Below, piece by piece: positions 19,160 to 32,960 of a DNA stretch of 64,000 nt. Both the position numbers and the translations under genes were made by a program. Under the pieces are notes generated by a model. That model did not search any database and was not told the DNA's origin. It was given only the letters and a program-made list of their open reading frames with translations. This DNA comes from Hippasteria phrygiana (taxonomy: Eukaryota; Echinodermata; Asteroidea; Valvatida; Goniasteridae). The DNA lies in NCBI GenBank assembly GCA_037893225.1, contig JAZGUH010000451.1:3614001-3678000 (forward strand), read 5' to 3'. Each line of letters starts with the position of its first letter. The stretch's first letter is position 1.

Positions 19160-20095
19160 GTCACTTGTGATGACGTCAAAATAACGTAATGTAAATTTTC
19201 ATCTGTAAACTTGCTGACCTACCTAGATATTACATTTAAAATAATCAAACTTGTACTTTTGTAGATATACAATGTATGGCTTCAAAAACTGCCCCTTTAA
19301 GATAACGTCACGTGACATGTGATGACGTCATCATAACGTCATGTCAATTTTCATCTATAAACCTGCTTGCCTACCCGACTATATATTACATTTCAAATAA
19401 ATCGGACCTGTACTTTTGTATATTTATGGCTTCGAAAAATGCCCCTTTAAGATAATGACACGAACAAGTGATGACGTAATCATGACATCATCATTTTTTT
19501 ATTTAAAATACCTACTGGGCTACCTAGATATTACTTTTGAACTTAATCGGACTTGTACTTTTGTTTATATATGGCTTCAAAAACTGCACCTTTAAGATGA
19601 CGTCATGTGACATGTGATGACATCATAATAATGTCATGTCAATTTTCATCTATAAACCTATTGGGCTACCTAGATATTACTTTTCAACTTAATCGGACTT
19701 GTACTTTTGTTTATGGCTTCAAAAACTGCCCCTTTAAGATGACGTCACGTGACGTGTGATGACATCATCATCATAATGTCATGTCAATTTTCGCCCATAA
19801 ACCTGCAGACCTACCTGGATATTACATTTCAACTTAATCGAACTTGTACTTTTGTTTATATATGGCTTCAAAAACTGCCCCTTTAAGATGACGTCACGTG
19901 ACATGTGATGACGTCATCATAACATCATGTCAATGTTCATTTATAACACCCGGTGGCATACCTAGATATTACGTTTCAACTTAATCGGACTTGTACTTTT
20001 GTAGATATATGGCTTCGAAAAAATGCCCCTTTAAGATGACGTCACGTGACATGTGATGACGTCATCATGACGTAAAAGTTCGGCACACATTGTGA
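19160..20095. repeat. Array of about 150-bp monomers
   Basis: Six or so units recur, each with CTTGTACTTTTG, GGCTTCAAAAACTGCCCCTT, TAAGATGACGTCACGTGACA and a TGATGACGTCATCAT block; CTTGTACTTTTG-like phrases fall near 19250, 19408, 19551, 19697, 19847 and 19990. Units also include TCACGTGA, an E-box palindrome. Confidence 0.88.
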
Positions 20096-20149
20096 GCAGT
20101 TGGTGTAAGTGTCTGCCAAGTTTAAAAGTAGCCAAAGTGGCCGGTAAGA

Positions 20150-21960
20150 AAGAAAACGTTTACAAATGCTATGTGCAATATTCTAGCGACTTGAAAAAAA
20201 AAAAAAATTTATGACGTCATCATGACGTCACACAATTTGCGCTTTTTATGGCATATCTTTGAGACATACCAAACCTATAACAAAAAGAATTTTGAAAATA
20301 TCTTGTTTTGTTCGCTAGATATATTGAAAAGACTGTTACGATTCTAAAACTTCAAAAATTTAGCGACTTGAAAAAAGACTAGAAATCAACCCCTTTTATA
20401 AACAGCAAGCACAAAATACCCATGGTTATCAGCCCTTCCCAGAATTCCTTTGTGTTATATTGAATTTGGTCAAAATTTTGAAATGGCTCCTATTTCTTAC
20501 TTGAGTGAGCCACGATCATCAAATTTTGGAATTAGGTACAGGAAAATTCAATATATACATTTTTCTAATCGGATTGACCCTCACATGCGTTTAAAAAAAA
20601 AGATTTGTTGATGACGTCATCATGACGTCACACAATTTTCGCTTTTTAGGGCATATCTTTGAGACATACCAAAGCTGTAACAAAAATAATTTTGAAAATT
20701 TCTTGTTTTGTTCGCTAGATATATTGAAAAGAATGTTACGATTTTAAAACTTCAAAAATTTAGCGACTTGAAAAAAGACTAGAAATCAACCCCTTTTATA
20801 AACAGCAAGCACATAATAGCCATGGTTATCTGCCCGTCCCAGAATTCCTTTGTGTTATATTGAATTTGGTCTAAATTTTGAAATGGCTGTTATTTCTTAC
20901 TTGAGTGAGCCACGATCATGAAATTTTGGAATTGGGTACAGCAAAATTCAATATATACATTTTTGTAATCAGATTGACCCTTATATGCGTTAAAAAAAAA
21001 AGCATTTTTGATGACGTCATCATGACGTCACACAATTTTCGCTTTTTAAGGCATATCTTTGAGACATACCAAAGCTATAACAAAAAGAATTTTGAAAATA
21101 TCTTGTTTTGTTCGCTAGATATAGTGAAAAGAATGTTACGATTATAAAACTTCAAGAATTCAGCGACTTGAAAAAAGACTACAAATCAACCCTTTTTATA
21201 AACAGCATGCACATTTATGCCATGGTTATCAGCCCTTCCCAGAATTCCTTTGTGTTATATTGAATTTGGTCTACATTTTGAAATGGCTCCTATTTCTTAC
21301 TTGAGTGAGCCACGATCACGAAATTTTGGAATTGGGTACAGAAAAATACAATGTATACATTTTTGTAATCAGATTGACCCTTACATGCGTTTAAAAAAAC
21401 AAATATTGTTGATGACTTCATCATGACGTCACACAATTTTCGCCATTTAGGGCATATCTTTGAGACATACCAAAGCTGTAACAAAAATAATTTTGAAAAT
21501 ATCTTGTTTTGTTCGCTAGATATATTGAAAAGAATGTTACGATTTTAAAACTTCAAAAATTCAGCGACTTGAAAAAAGACTAGAAATCAACCCCTTTTAT
21601 AAACAGCAAGCTCATAATAGCCATGGTTATCAGCCCGTCCCAGAATTCCTTTGTGTTATATTGAATTTGGTCTAAATTTTGAAATGGCTGTCATTTCTTA
21701 CTTGAGTGAGCCACGATCATGAAATTTTGGAATTGGGTACAGCAAAATTCAATATATACATTTTTGTAATCAGATTGACCCTTACATGCGTTAAAAAAAA
21801 AAAGCATTTTTGATGACGTCATCATGACGTCACACAATTTTCGCTTTTTAAGGCATATCTTTGAGACATACCAAAGCTATAAGAAAAAGAATTTTGAAAA
21901 TATCTTGTTTTGTTCGCTAGATATAATTTAATGAATGTTACGATTTTCAAAATTCAAAAA
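20150..21960. repeat. Array of about 400-bp units
   Basis: The phrase TGACGTCACACAATTT recurs near 20225, 20623, 21022, 21424 and 21825. Each unit also carries GCATATCTTTGAGACATACC, TTGTTTTGTTCGCTAGATAT and CTTACTTGAGTGAGCCACGA. Two further units occur at 30520-31080. Confidence 0.9.
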
Positions 21961-22134
21961 TTCATAAAAAATCACGTGATGACGTCATCATGACGTAAAA
22001 GTTCGGCATACATTCTGAGCAGTTGGTCTAAGTGTCTGTTAAGTTTAAAGGCAATCGGCTGCATAAAAGTAGCCAAAGTCCCTGGCAGAAAGAAATCGTG
22101 TACAAATGCTATGGGCAAAAAGTCTGAAAAAGAA

Positions 22135-23790
22135 AAAAAAAAAAAAACTAGAGGTCTATGTTTTTAAGAACATAGGGCTTTTCCATATGTTTTTATGATG
22201 TCACTTCGAATTTTGTAAACTAGTGACAAATCTACCTAACCACCAAGTTTCGTGACGATTAGACATGGTCTATCCATATGTCTTTCAAGAAATCATGCCT
22301 TTAATGACGTCATTATGACTTCAGTAATTTTTCGCATTTATATAAAAGAATGTACGAGCTAACAAAGCTATTACAAAAGGAATTTTGAATTGAACATGTT
22401 CTGTTAATGAGATGTGGTTTTAAGAATCTTTAACGTTAAAATTTTGAAATTACCATAAAAATCAGATGATGACGTCATTATGACGTCACCTCAATTTTGA
22501 TTTATAACATGTACTTGTTTAGCCAACATACCAGGTTTGAATGCAATTGGACTTACGGTTCTCTTGATATGGGCCCTTGAAAAATGAGCCTTTAAGATGA
22601 CATCACGTAACACATAATGACGTCATCGTGACATCACTCTTCGGCACACAATTTCAGATTAGGGTCTATGTTTGGGTTAAGTTTGCTTAAGATCTGATGT
22701 TGTTTAGTGACCAAAGTGCCGCAGACAAAATTCGTGTTTAAGAAGAAACCAAAATAGTGGGTATTGTGTAGTTTAGGATTTCTGTATTAATTGTGTTCAT
22801 GTTAGCTTCTGGAGTATTTGATTATTCCAAAAGCCTTTTTTTGTTACTAAAGTAGACTTCTCTGAATCCCAATGACACGTGCTTTTGTGATTTGGAAAGG
22901 TTTTTTAAGGCGGAAAATACGATTTTCTTACGTTGTGTCACGTTTTGGCTCGGTCAACTACTCTCCCACCAGCTATATATCCGTGTAAAGCTGGGTATTG
23001 CGCAATCACGTATTTTGTTACCTCTTAGCTAACGATTTCACTCCAAAAAAACCCTGCAGATGTTCTTCGACGTGGCCCTTTGTTCTGAATGTGGCAAAAC
23101 GAACAATTTTCAAGTAGATTGTGTTCATGCCTGGGCGAAAGTGTACTAAACTACACAATCGCGCGAACAGAACAAAAACAAAGGCTTTCCTGCTGTAGCG
23201 GAAACGCCAAAAAATGTGCGTCTGTTGTAAAAATACGCATGGCTTTTCCTTTTTTTCTTTTTTATTTAACATAAAGTATCAGAAGGTCTATGTCTTTGCT
23301 AAGTTTAAGATCTGAGATTATTTTATGATTAACATTTCGTACTCCGAACTTGACCTTTAAGTTCATGTTACATGCCACACGAAGACGTCATTATGACGTC
23401 ACTCTTCGCGGCACGACTTTGCATCAGGGTCTATACCTATGCTAACTCTGACTAAGATTCGATGTTGTTTGATGACAAAAGTGCCGATCAGAAAATCTAT
23501 GCACAAAGTCTATGGGATTTGGGATAGAACTAAAATAAGAAGCAGAAAAAAAATAGATATAGGGCCTTCAAAAATGCAAATTTAAGATGACGTCACGTGA
23601 CATGTGATGACGTCATCATGACGTCATGATTCGGCACCCATCTCGAGTAGATAGTCAATGCATATGCCAAGTTTGAAGTTCATGGCATTTGAAGAAGTGC
23701 AAAATTTTAAGAGTACAATGAAATTTGAAACATTTACAAATTCATAAAAAATCAGTCGATGACGTCATCATGACGTCACCTCGGATTTTA
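22135..23790. repeat. Large duplication, copy 1 (partner 31306-32960)
   Basis: Begins ACTAGAGGTCTATG and matches 31306-32960 at an offset near 9,170 bp with only occasional changes (for example a 3-base difference at the run of T near 23265/32435). It contains mixed CRE-type subunits and a non-CRE stretch (22750-23280). An 84-codon minus-strand frame in it (23018-23272) is repeated in the partner; I do not regard it as a gene. Confidence 0.9.
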
Positions 23791-26700
23791 CATGCTATTA
23801 GCACTATCTACCTACCCACTAATTTTTATGACGATCGGACGTACCCTTATGTGTGTTTCAGAAATGCAAATTTTTGATGACGTCATGATGACGTCACACA
23901 TTTTTCAAATGTATGTGAAAGAATATTGGAGCTAACAAAGCTATTACAAAAAGAATTTTGAATTTAGCATGTTCTGTTGGTGAGATATGGCTTTAAGAAA
24001 CTTTGAAGTTCAAAAACTTTAATATTACTGTAAAATCGTATGATGACGTCATCATGACGTCACCTTAATTTTCATCTATAACACGAGCTCCCATACCAAC
24101 ATACCAGGTTTGAAGGCAATCGGACCTACCGTTCTCTAGATATAGGCTCTTGAAAAATGCACATTTAAGATGACGTCACATGACACGTGATGACGTTATC
24201 ATGACGTCACGTTTCGGCTTACATTTTCAGCTTAGGGTCTATGTTTGTGTTAAGTCTGATTAAGATCCGAGGTTGTTTAGTGACCAAAGTGCCACTTACA
24301 AAATTCGTGTACAAAGTCTATGGGATTTGGGATAGAACTAAAAAATTCACAGAAAATCAGCCGATGACGTCATCATGACGTCACCTCGGATTTTACATGC
24401 TATTAGCACTATCTACCTACCCACTAATTTTTATGACGATCGGACGTACCCTTATGTGTGTTTCAGAAATGCACATTTTTGATGACGTCATGATGACGTC
24501 ACACATTTTTCAAATGTATGTGAAAGAATATAGGAGCTAACAAAGCTATTACAAAAAGAATTTTGAATTTAGCATGTTCTGTTGGTGAGATATGGCTTTA
24601 AGAAACTTTGAAGTTCAAAAACTTTAATATTACTGTAAAATCGTATGATGACGTGATCATGACGTCATCTTAATTTTCATCTATAACACGAGCTACCATA
24701 CCAACATACCAGGTTTGAAGGCAATCGGACCTACCGTTCTCTAGATATAGGCCCTAGAAAAATGCACATTTAAGATGACGTCACATGACACGTGATGACG
24801 TCATCATGACGTCACGTTTCGGCTTACATTTTCAGCTGAGGGTCTATGTTTGTGTTAAGTCTGATTAAGATCCGAGGTTGTTTAGTGACCAAAGTGCCAC
24901 TTACAAAATTCGTGTACAAAGTCTATGGGATTTGGGATAGAACTAAAAAATTCACAGAAAATCAGCCGATGACGTCATCATGACGTCACCTCGGATTGTA
25001 CATGCTAGTAGCACTATCTACCTACCCACTAATTTTTATGACGATCGGACGTACCCTTATGTGTGTTTCAGAAATGCACATTTTTGATGACGTCATGATG
25101 ACGTCACACATTTTTCAAATGTATGTGAAAGAATATAGGAGCTAACAAAGCTATTACAAAAAGAATTTTGAATTTAGCATGTTCTGTTGGTGAGATATGG
25201 CTTTAAGAAACTTTGAAGTTGAAAAACTTTAATATTACTGTAAAATCGTATGATGACGTCATCATGACGTCACCTTAATTTTCATCTATAACACGAGCTC
25301 CCATAACATACCAGGTTTGAAGGCAATCGGACCTACCGTTCTCTAGATATAGGCCCTTGAAAAATGCACATTTAAGATGACGTCACATGACACGTGATGA
25401 CGTCATCATGACGTCACGTTTCGGCTTACATTTTCAGCTGAGGGTCTATGTTTGTGTTAAGTCTGAATAAGATCCGAGGTTGTTTAGTGACCAAAGTGCC
25501 ACTTACAAAATTCGTGTACAAAGTCTATGGGATTTGGGATAGAACTAAAAAATTCACAGAAAATCAGCCGATGACGTCATCATGACGTCACCTCGGATTT
25601 TACATGCTAGTAGCACTATCTACCTACCCACTAATTTTTATGACGATCGGACGTACCCTTATGTGTGTTTCAGAAATGCACATTTTTGATGACGTCATGA
25701 TGACGTCACACATTTTTCAAATGTATGTGAAAGAATATAGGAGCTAACAAAGCTATTACAAAAAGAATTTTGAATTTAGCATGTTCTGTTGGTGAGATAT
25801 GGCTTTAAGAAACTTTGAAGTTGAAAAACTTTAATATTACTGTAAAATCGTATGATGACGTCATCATGACGTCACCTTAATTTTCATCTATAACACGAGC
25901 TCCCATACCAACATACCAGGTTTGAAGGCAATCGGACCTACCGTTCTCTAGATATAGGCTCTTGAAAAATGCACATTTAAGATGACGTCACATGACACGT
26001 GATGACGTTATCATGACGTCACGTTTCAGCTTACATTTTCAGCTTAGGGTCTATGTTTGTGTTAAGTCTGATTAAGATCCGAGGTTGTTTAGTGACCAAA
26101 GTGCCACTTACAAAATTCGTGTACAAAGTCTATGGGATTTGGGATAGAACTAAAAAATTCACAGAAAATCAGCCGATGACGTCATCATGACGTCACCTCG
26201 GATTTTACATGCTATTAGCACTATCTACCTACCCACTAATTTGTATGACGATCGGACGTACCCTTATGTGTGTTTCAGAAATGCACATTTTTGATGACGT
26301 CATGATGACGTCACACATTTTTCAAATGTATGTGAAAGAATATAGGAGCTAACAAAGCTATTACAAAAAGAATTTTGAATTTAGCATGTTCTGTTGGTGA
26401 GATATGGCTTTAAGAAACTTTGAAGTTGAAAAACTTTAATATTACTGTAAAATCGTATGATGACGTCATCATGACGTCACCTTAATTTTCATCTATAACA
26501 CGAGCTCCCATAACATACCAGGTTTGAAGGCAATCGGACCTACCGTTCTCTAGATATAGGCCCTTGAAAAATGCACATTTAAGATGACGTCACATGACAC
26601 GTGATGACGTCATCATGACGTCACGTTTCGGCTTACATTTTCAGCTGAGGGTCTATGTTTGTGTTAAGTCTGAATAAGATCCGAGGTTGTTTAGTGACCA

Positions 26701-29195
26701 AAGTGCCACTTACAAAATTCGTGTACAAAGTCTATGGGATTTGGGATAGAACTAAAAAATTCACAGAAAATCAGCCGATGACGTCATCATGACGTCACCT
26801 CGGATTTTACATGCTAGTAGCACTATCTACCTACCCACTAATTTTTATGACGATCGGACGTACCCTTATGTGTGTTTCAGAAATGCACATTTTTGATGAC
26901 GTCATGATGACGTCACACATTTTTCAAATGTATGTGAAAGAATATAGGAGCTAACAAAGCTATTACAAAAAGAATTTTGAATTTAGCATGTTCTGTTGGT
27001 GAGATATGGCTTTAAGAAACTTTGAAGTTGAAAAACTTTAATATTACTGTAAAATCGTATGATGACGTCATCATGACGTCACCTTAATTTTCATCTATAA
27101 CACGAGCTCCCATACCAACATACCAGGTTTGAAGGCAATCGGACCTACCGTTCTCTAGATATAGGCTCTTGAAAAATGCACATTTAAGATGACGTCACAT
27201 GACACGTGATGACGTTATCATGACGTCACGTTTCAGCTTACATTTTCAGCTTAGGGTCTATGTTTGTGTTAAGTCTGATTAAGATCCGAGGTTGTTTAGT
27301 GACCAAAGTGCCACTTACAAAATTCGTGTACAAAGTCTATGGGATTTGGGATAGAACTAAAAAATTCACAGAAAATCAGCCGATGACGTCATCATGACGT
27401 CACCTCGGATTTTACATGCTATTAGCACTATCTACCTACCCACTAATTTGTATGACGATCGGACGTACCCTTATGTGTGTTTCAGAAATGCACATTTTTG
27501 ATGACGTCATGATGACGTCACACATTTTTCAAATGTATGTGAAAGAATATAGGAGCTAACAAAGCTATTACAAAAAGAATTTTGAATTTAGCATGTTCTG
27601 TTGGTGAGATATGGCTTTAAGAAACTTTGAAGTTCAAAAACTTTAATATTACTGTAAAATCGTATGATGACGTGATCATGACGTCACCTTAATTTTCATC
27701 TATAACACGAGCTACCATACCAACATACCAGGTTTGAAGGCAATCGGACCTACCGTTCTCTAGATATAGGCCCTAGAAAAATGCACATTTAAGATGACGT
27801 CACATGACACGTGATGACGTCATCATGACGTCACGTTTCGGCTTACATTTTCAGCTGAGGGTCTATGTTTGTGTTAAGTCTGATTAAGATCCGAGGTTGT
27901 TTAGTGACCAAAGTGCCACTTACAAAATTCGTGTACAAAGTCTATGGGATTTGGGATAGAACTAAAAAATTCACAGAAAATCAGCCGATGACGTCATCAT
28001 GACGTCACCTCGGATTGTACATGCTAGTAGCACTATCTACCTACCCACTAATTTTTATGACGATCGGACGTACCCTTATGTGTGTTTCAGAAATGCACAT
28101 TTTTGATGACGTCATGATGACGTCACACATTTTTCAAATGTATGTGAAAGAATATAGGAGCTAACAAAGCTATTACAAAAAGAATTTTGAATTTAGCATG
28201 TTCTGTTGGTGAGATATGGCTTTAAGAAACTTTGAAGTTGAAAAACTTTAATATTACTGTAAAATCGTATGATGACGTCATCATGACGTCACCTTAATTT
28301 TCATCTATAACACGAGCTCCCATACCAACATACCAGGTTTGAAGGCAATCGGACCTACCGTTCTCTAGATATAGGCTCTTGAAAAATGCACATTTAAGAT
28401 GACGTCACATGACACGTGATGACGTTATCATGACGTCACGTTTCGGCTTACATTTTCAGCTTAGGGTCTATGTTTGTGTTAAGTCTGATTAAGATCCGAG
28501 GTTGTTTAGTGACCAAAGTGCCACTTACAAAATTCGTGTACAAAGTCTATGGGATTTGGGATAGAACTAAAAAATTCACAGAAAATCAGCCGATGACGTC
28601 ATCATGACGTCACCTCGGATTTTACATGCTAGTAGCACTATCTACCTACCCACTAATTTGTATGACGATCGGACGTACCCTTATGTGTGTTTCAGAAATG
28701 CACATTTTTGATGACGTCATGATGACGTCACACATTTTTCAAATGTATGTGAAAGAATATAGGAGCTAACAAAGCTATTACAAAAAGAATTTTGAATTTA
28801 GCATGTTCTGTTGATGAGATATGGCTTTAAGAAACTTTGAATTTCAAAAACTTAAAAATTACTATAAAATCGTATGATGACGTCATCTTGACGTCACCTC
28901 AAATTTCATCTATAACACGAGCTAGCCTACCAACATATCAGGTTTGAAGGAAATCGGACCTACCGTTCTCTAGATATGGGCCCTTGAAAAACGCACCTTT
29001 AAGATGACGTCACGTGACACGTGATGACGTCATCATGACGTCACTCTTCGACATACTATTTCAGCTTAGGGTCTATGTTTGAGGTAAGTTTGGTTAAGAT
29101 CTGAAGTTTTTTAAGACCTAAAGTGCCGCGCAGAAAATTCGTGTACAAAGTCTATGGGATTTTGGTCAGAACTAAAAGAAGAAGAAGAAGAAGAA
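23760..29195. repeat. Higher-order satellite of 605-bp units, eight copies
   Basis: The phrase CACAGAAAATCAGCCGATGA starts at 24348, 24953, 25555, 26160, 26762, 27367, 27972 and 28577, giving periods of 605, 602, 605, 602, 605, 605 and 605 bp. The 602-bp units lack three bases (CCATAACATACC for CCATACCAACATACC). Two successive 1,207-bp dimers are thus visible. Each unit contains four diverged subunits of roughly 120-165 bp, each centred on paired CRE palindromes, for eight or nine TGACGTCA per unit. Confidence 0.93.
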
Positions 29196-31305
29196 GAAGA
29201 AACTAGAGGTTTGTGTCTGTTTGAAACAGAACACAAGGCTTTTCCGTGTTTTTTTTTTCCACCCTAAAACTTCAGCTTACGTTCTATGTTTGTGTTAAGT
29301 TTGATTAAGATCTGATGTTTATAGTGAGTAAAGTGGCTTGTACAAAATTCGTGACAAAGTCTATGGGATTTTGGATAGAACAAAAAGATTCATAGAAAAT
29401 TAGCCGATGACGTCATCATGACGTCACTTCGGATGTTACATTCTACTGGCACTATCTACCTACCCAGCAATTTGTATGATAATCAGACCTATTCTTATGT
29501 GTTTTTAAAAAGCACATTTTTGACGTCATGATGAGGTCACACTTTTTCACATTGAAATGAAAGAATATCGGAGCTAACAAAACTTAAAAATTACTATAAG
29601 ATCGTATGATGACGTCATCATGAAGTCACCACGATTTTCATTGATAACACCAGCTGGTCTACCAACATACTAGGTTTAAACATAATTGGACCTACGGTTC
29701 TCTAGATATGGGCCATTGAAAAATGCAGCTTTAAAATGACGTCACATGACACGTGATGACGTCATCAAGACGTCACTCTTCAGCGTGCAATTTCAGGTTA
29801 GGGTCTTTGTTTGTGTTAAGCCTGATTAAGATCTGAGGTTGTTTAGTGAGCAAAGTGCCACTTACAAAATTCGTGTACAAAGTCTATGGGATTTGGGATA
29901 GAACAAAATAATTCATAGAAAATCAGCCGATGACGTCACAATGACGTCACTTTGGATTTTACATGCTAGTAGCATTATCTACCTACCCAGCAATTTTTAT
30001 GACGATCGGACGTACCCTTATATGTGTTTCAAAAAGAAATTGTTTGATGACGTCATGATGACGTCACACATTTTTCCCATTGATGTGAAAGAATATATAT
30101 AGGAGCTAACAAAGCTATTCCAAAAAGAATTTTTGATTTAGCATGTTCTGTTGATGAGATATGGCTTTAAGAAACTTTAAGGTTCAAAAACTTAAAAATT
30201 AACATAAAATCGTATGATGACGTCATCATGACGTCACGTCAATTTTCATCTATAACACGTGGTGGTCCACCAACATACCAGGTTTAAAGGCAATCGGACC
30301 TACGGCTCTCTAGATATGGGCCCTTGAAAAAAATCATCTTTAAGATGACGTCACGTGACATGTGATGACGTCATCATGACGTAAAAGTTCGACACACATT
30401 GTGAGCAGTTGGGGTAAGTGTCTGCCAAGTTTAAAAGTAGTCAAAGTGGCCGGTAAGAAAGAAAACGTTTACAATGCTATGGGCAATATTCTAGCGACTT
30501 TAAAAAATAATTTTTTTATTACGTCATCGTGACGTCACACAATTTTCGCTTTTTAGGGCATATCTTTGAGACATACCAAAGCTATAACAAAAAGAATTTT
30601 GAAAATATCTTGTTTTGTTCGCTAGATATATTGAAAAGAATGTTACGATTTCAATACTTCAAAAATTCAGCGACTTGAAAAAAGACTAGAAATCAACCCC
30701 TTTTATAAACAGCAAGCACACTAAAGCCATGGTTATCTGCCCTTCCCAGAATTCCTTTGTGTTATATTGAATTTGGTCTAAATTTTGAAATGGCTGCTAT
30801 TTCTTACTTGAGTGAGCTACGATCATGAAATTTTGGAATTAGGTACAGAAAAATTCAATGTATACATTTTTGTAATCGAATTGAAACTTACATGCGTTTA
30901 AAAAAAAATAATAATTTGATGACGTCATCATGACGTCAAACAATTTTCGCTTTTTAGGGCATATCTTTGAGACATACCAAAGCTATAACAAAAATAATTT
31001 TGAAAATATCTTGTTTTGTGTGCTACATATATTGAAAAGAATGTTACGATTTTCAAAATTCAAAAAATCATAAAAAATCACGTGATGACGTCATCATGAC
31101 GTCACTCTTCGGCATACAATTTCAGGTTCGGGTCTATGTTTGTGTTAAGTTTAATTAAGATCTGAGATTGTTTAGTGACCAAAGTGGCTGTCATAAAATT
31201 CGTGTACAAAGTCTATGGGATTTAGGATAGAACTAAAGTAAGAAGAAAAAGAAAAAAAAAAATCAGAACAAAAACAACGCCTTTTCCGACGGATTGTCGG
31301 AAAAG
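29196..31305. repeat. Diverged and mixed satellite units
   Basis: Starts at an AGAAGAAG microsatellite and ACTAGAGG, then older, less regular versions of the 605-bp unit (29390-30510) and two 400-bp-type units (30520-31080). Ends with a foldback (CTTTTCCGACGGATTGTCGG region near 31283-31305). Confidence 0.85.
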
Positions 31306-32960
31306 CCAAAAAAAAAACTAGAGGTCTATGTTTTTAAGAACATAGGGCTTTTCCATATGTTTTTATGATGTCACTTCGAATTTTGTAAACTAGTGACAAA
31401 TCTACCTAACCACCAAGTTTCGTGACGATTAGACATGGTCTATCCGTATGTCTTTCAAGAAATCATGCCTTTAATGACGTCATTATGACTTCAGTAATTT
31501 TTCGCATTTATATAAAAGAATGTACGAGCTAACAAAGCTATTACAAAAGGAATTTTGAATTGAACATGTTCTGTTAATGAGATGTGGTTTTAAGAATCTT
31601 TAAGGTTAAAATTTTGAAATTACCATAAAAATCAGATGATGACGTCATTATGACGTCACCTCAATTTTGATTTATAACATGTACTTGTTTAGCCAACATA
31701 CCAGGTTTGAATGCAATTGGACTTACGGTTCTCTTGATATGGGCCCTTGAAAAATGAGCCTTTAAGATGACATCACGTAACACATAATGACGTCATCGTG
31801 ACATCACTCTTCGGCACACAATTTCAGATTAGGGTCTATGTTTGGGTTAAGTTTGCTTAAGATCTGATGTTGTTTAGTGACCAAAGTGCCGCAGACAAAA
31901 TTCGTGTTTAAGAAGAAACCAAAATAGTGGGTATTGTGTAGTTTAGGATTTCTGTATTAATTGTGTTCATGTTAGCTTCTGGAGTATTTGATTATTCCAA
32001 AAGCCTTTTTTTGTTACTAAAGTAGACTTCTCTGAATCCCAATGACACGTGCTTTTGTGATTTGGAAAGGTTTTTTAAGGCGGAAAATACGATTTTCTTA
32101 CGTTGTGTCACGTTTTGGCTCGGTCAACTACTCTCCCACCAGCTATATATCCGTGTAAAGCTGGGTATTGCGCAATCACGTATTTTGTTACCTCTTAGCT
32201 AACGATTTCACTCCAAAAAACCCCTGCAGATGTTCTTCGACGTGGCCCTTTGTTCTGAATGTGGCAAAACGAACAATTTTCAAGTAGATTGTGTTCATGC
32301 CTGGGCGAAAGTGTACTAAACTACACAATCGCGCGAACAGAACAAAAACAAAGGCTTTCCTGCTGTAGCGGAAACGCCAAAAAATGTGCGTCTGTTGTAA
32401 ACATACGCATGGCTTTTCCTTTTTTTCTTTTTTATTTATTAACATAAAGTATCAGAAGGTCTATGTCTTTGCTAAGTTTAAGATCTGAGATTATTTTATG
32501 ATTAACATTTCGTACTCCGAACTTGACCTTTAAGTTCATGTTACATGCCACACGAAGACGTCATTATGACGTCACTCTTCGCGGCACGACTTTGCATCAG
32601 GGTCTATACCTATGCTAACTCTGACTAAGATTCGATGTTGTTTGATGACAAAAGTGCCGATCAGAAAATCTATGCACAAAGTCTATGGGATTTGGGATAG
32701 AACTAAAATAAGAAGCAGAAAAAAAATAGATATAGGGCCTTCAAAAATGCAAATTTAAGATGACGTCACGTGACATGTGATGACGTCATCATGACGTCAT
32801 GATTCAGCACCCATCTCGAGTAGATAGTCAATGCATATGCCAAGTTTGAAGTTCATGGCATTTGAAGAAGTGCAAAATTTTAAGAGTACAATGAAATTTG
32901 AAACATTTACAAATTCATAAAAAATCAGTCGATGACGTCATCATGACGTCACTTCGGATT
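31306..32960. repeat. Large duplication, copy 2
   Basis: Partner of 22135-23790, same orientation, same subunit order and near-identical sequence, so a segmental duplication within the satellite of a block of at least 1.65 kb. Confidence 0.9.

Noticed and set aside
23018..23272. 84-codon minus-strand frame repeated at 32188-32445
   Set aside because: Its repetition is explained by the segmental duplication; low-complexity start and no motif.
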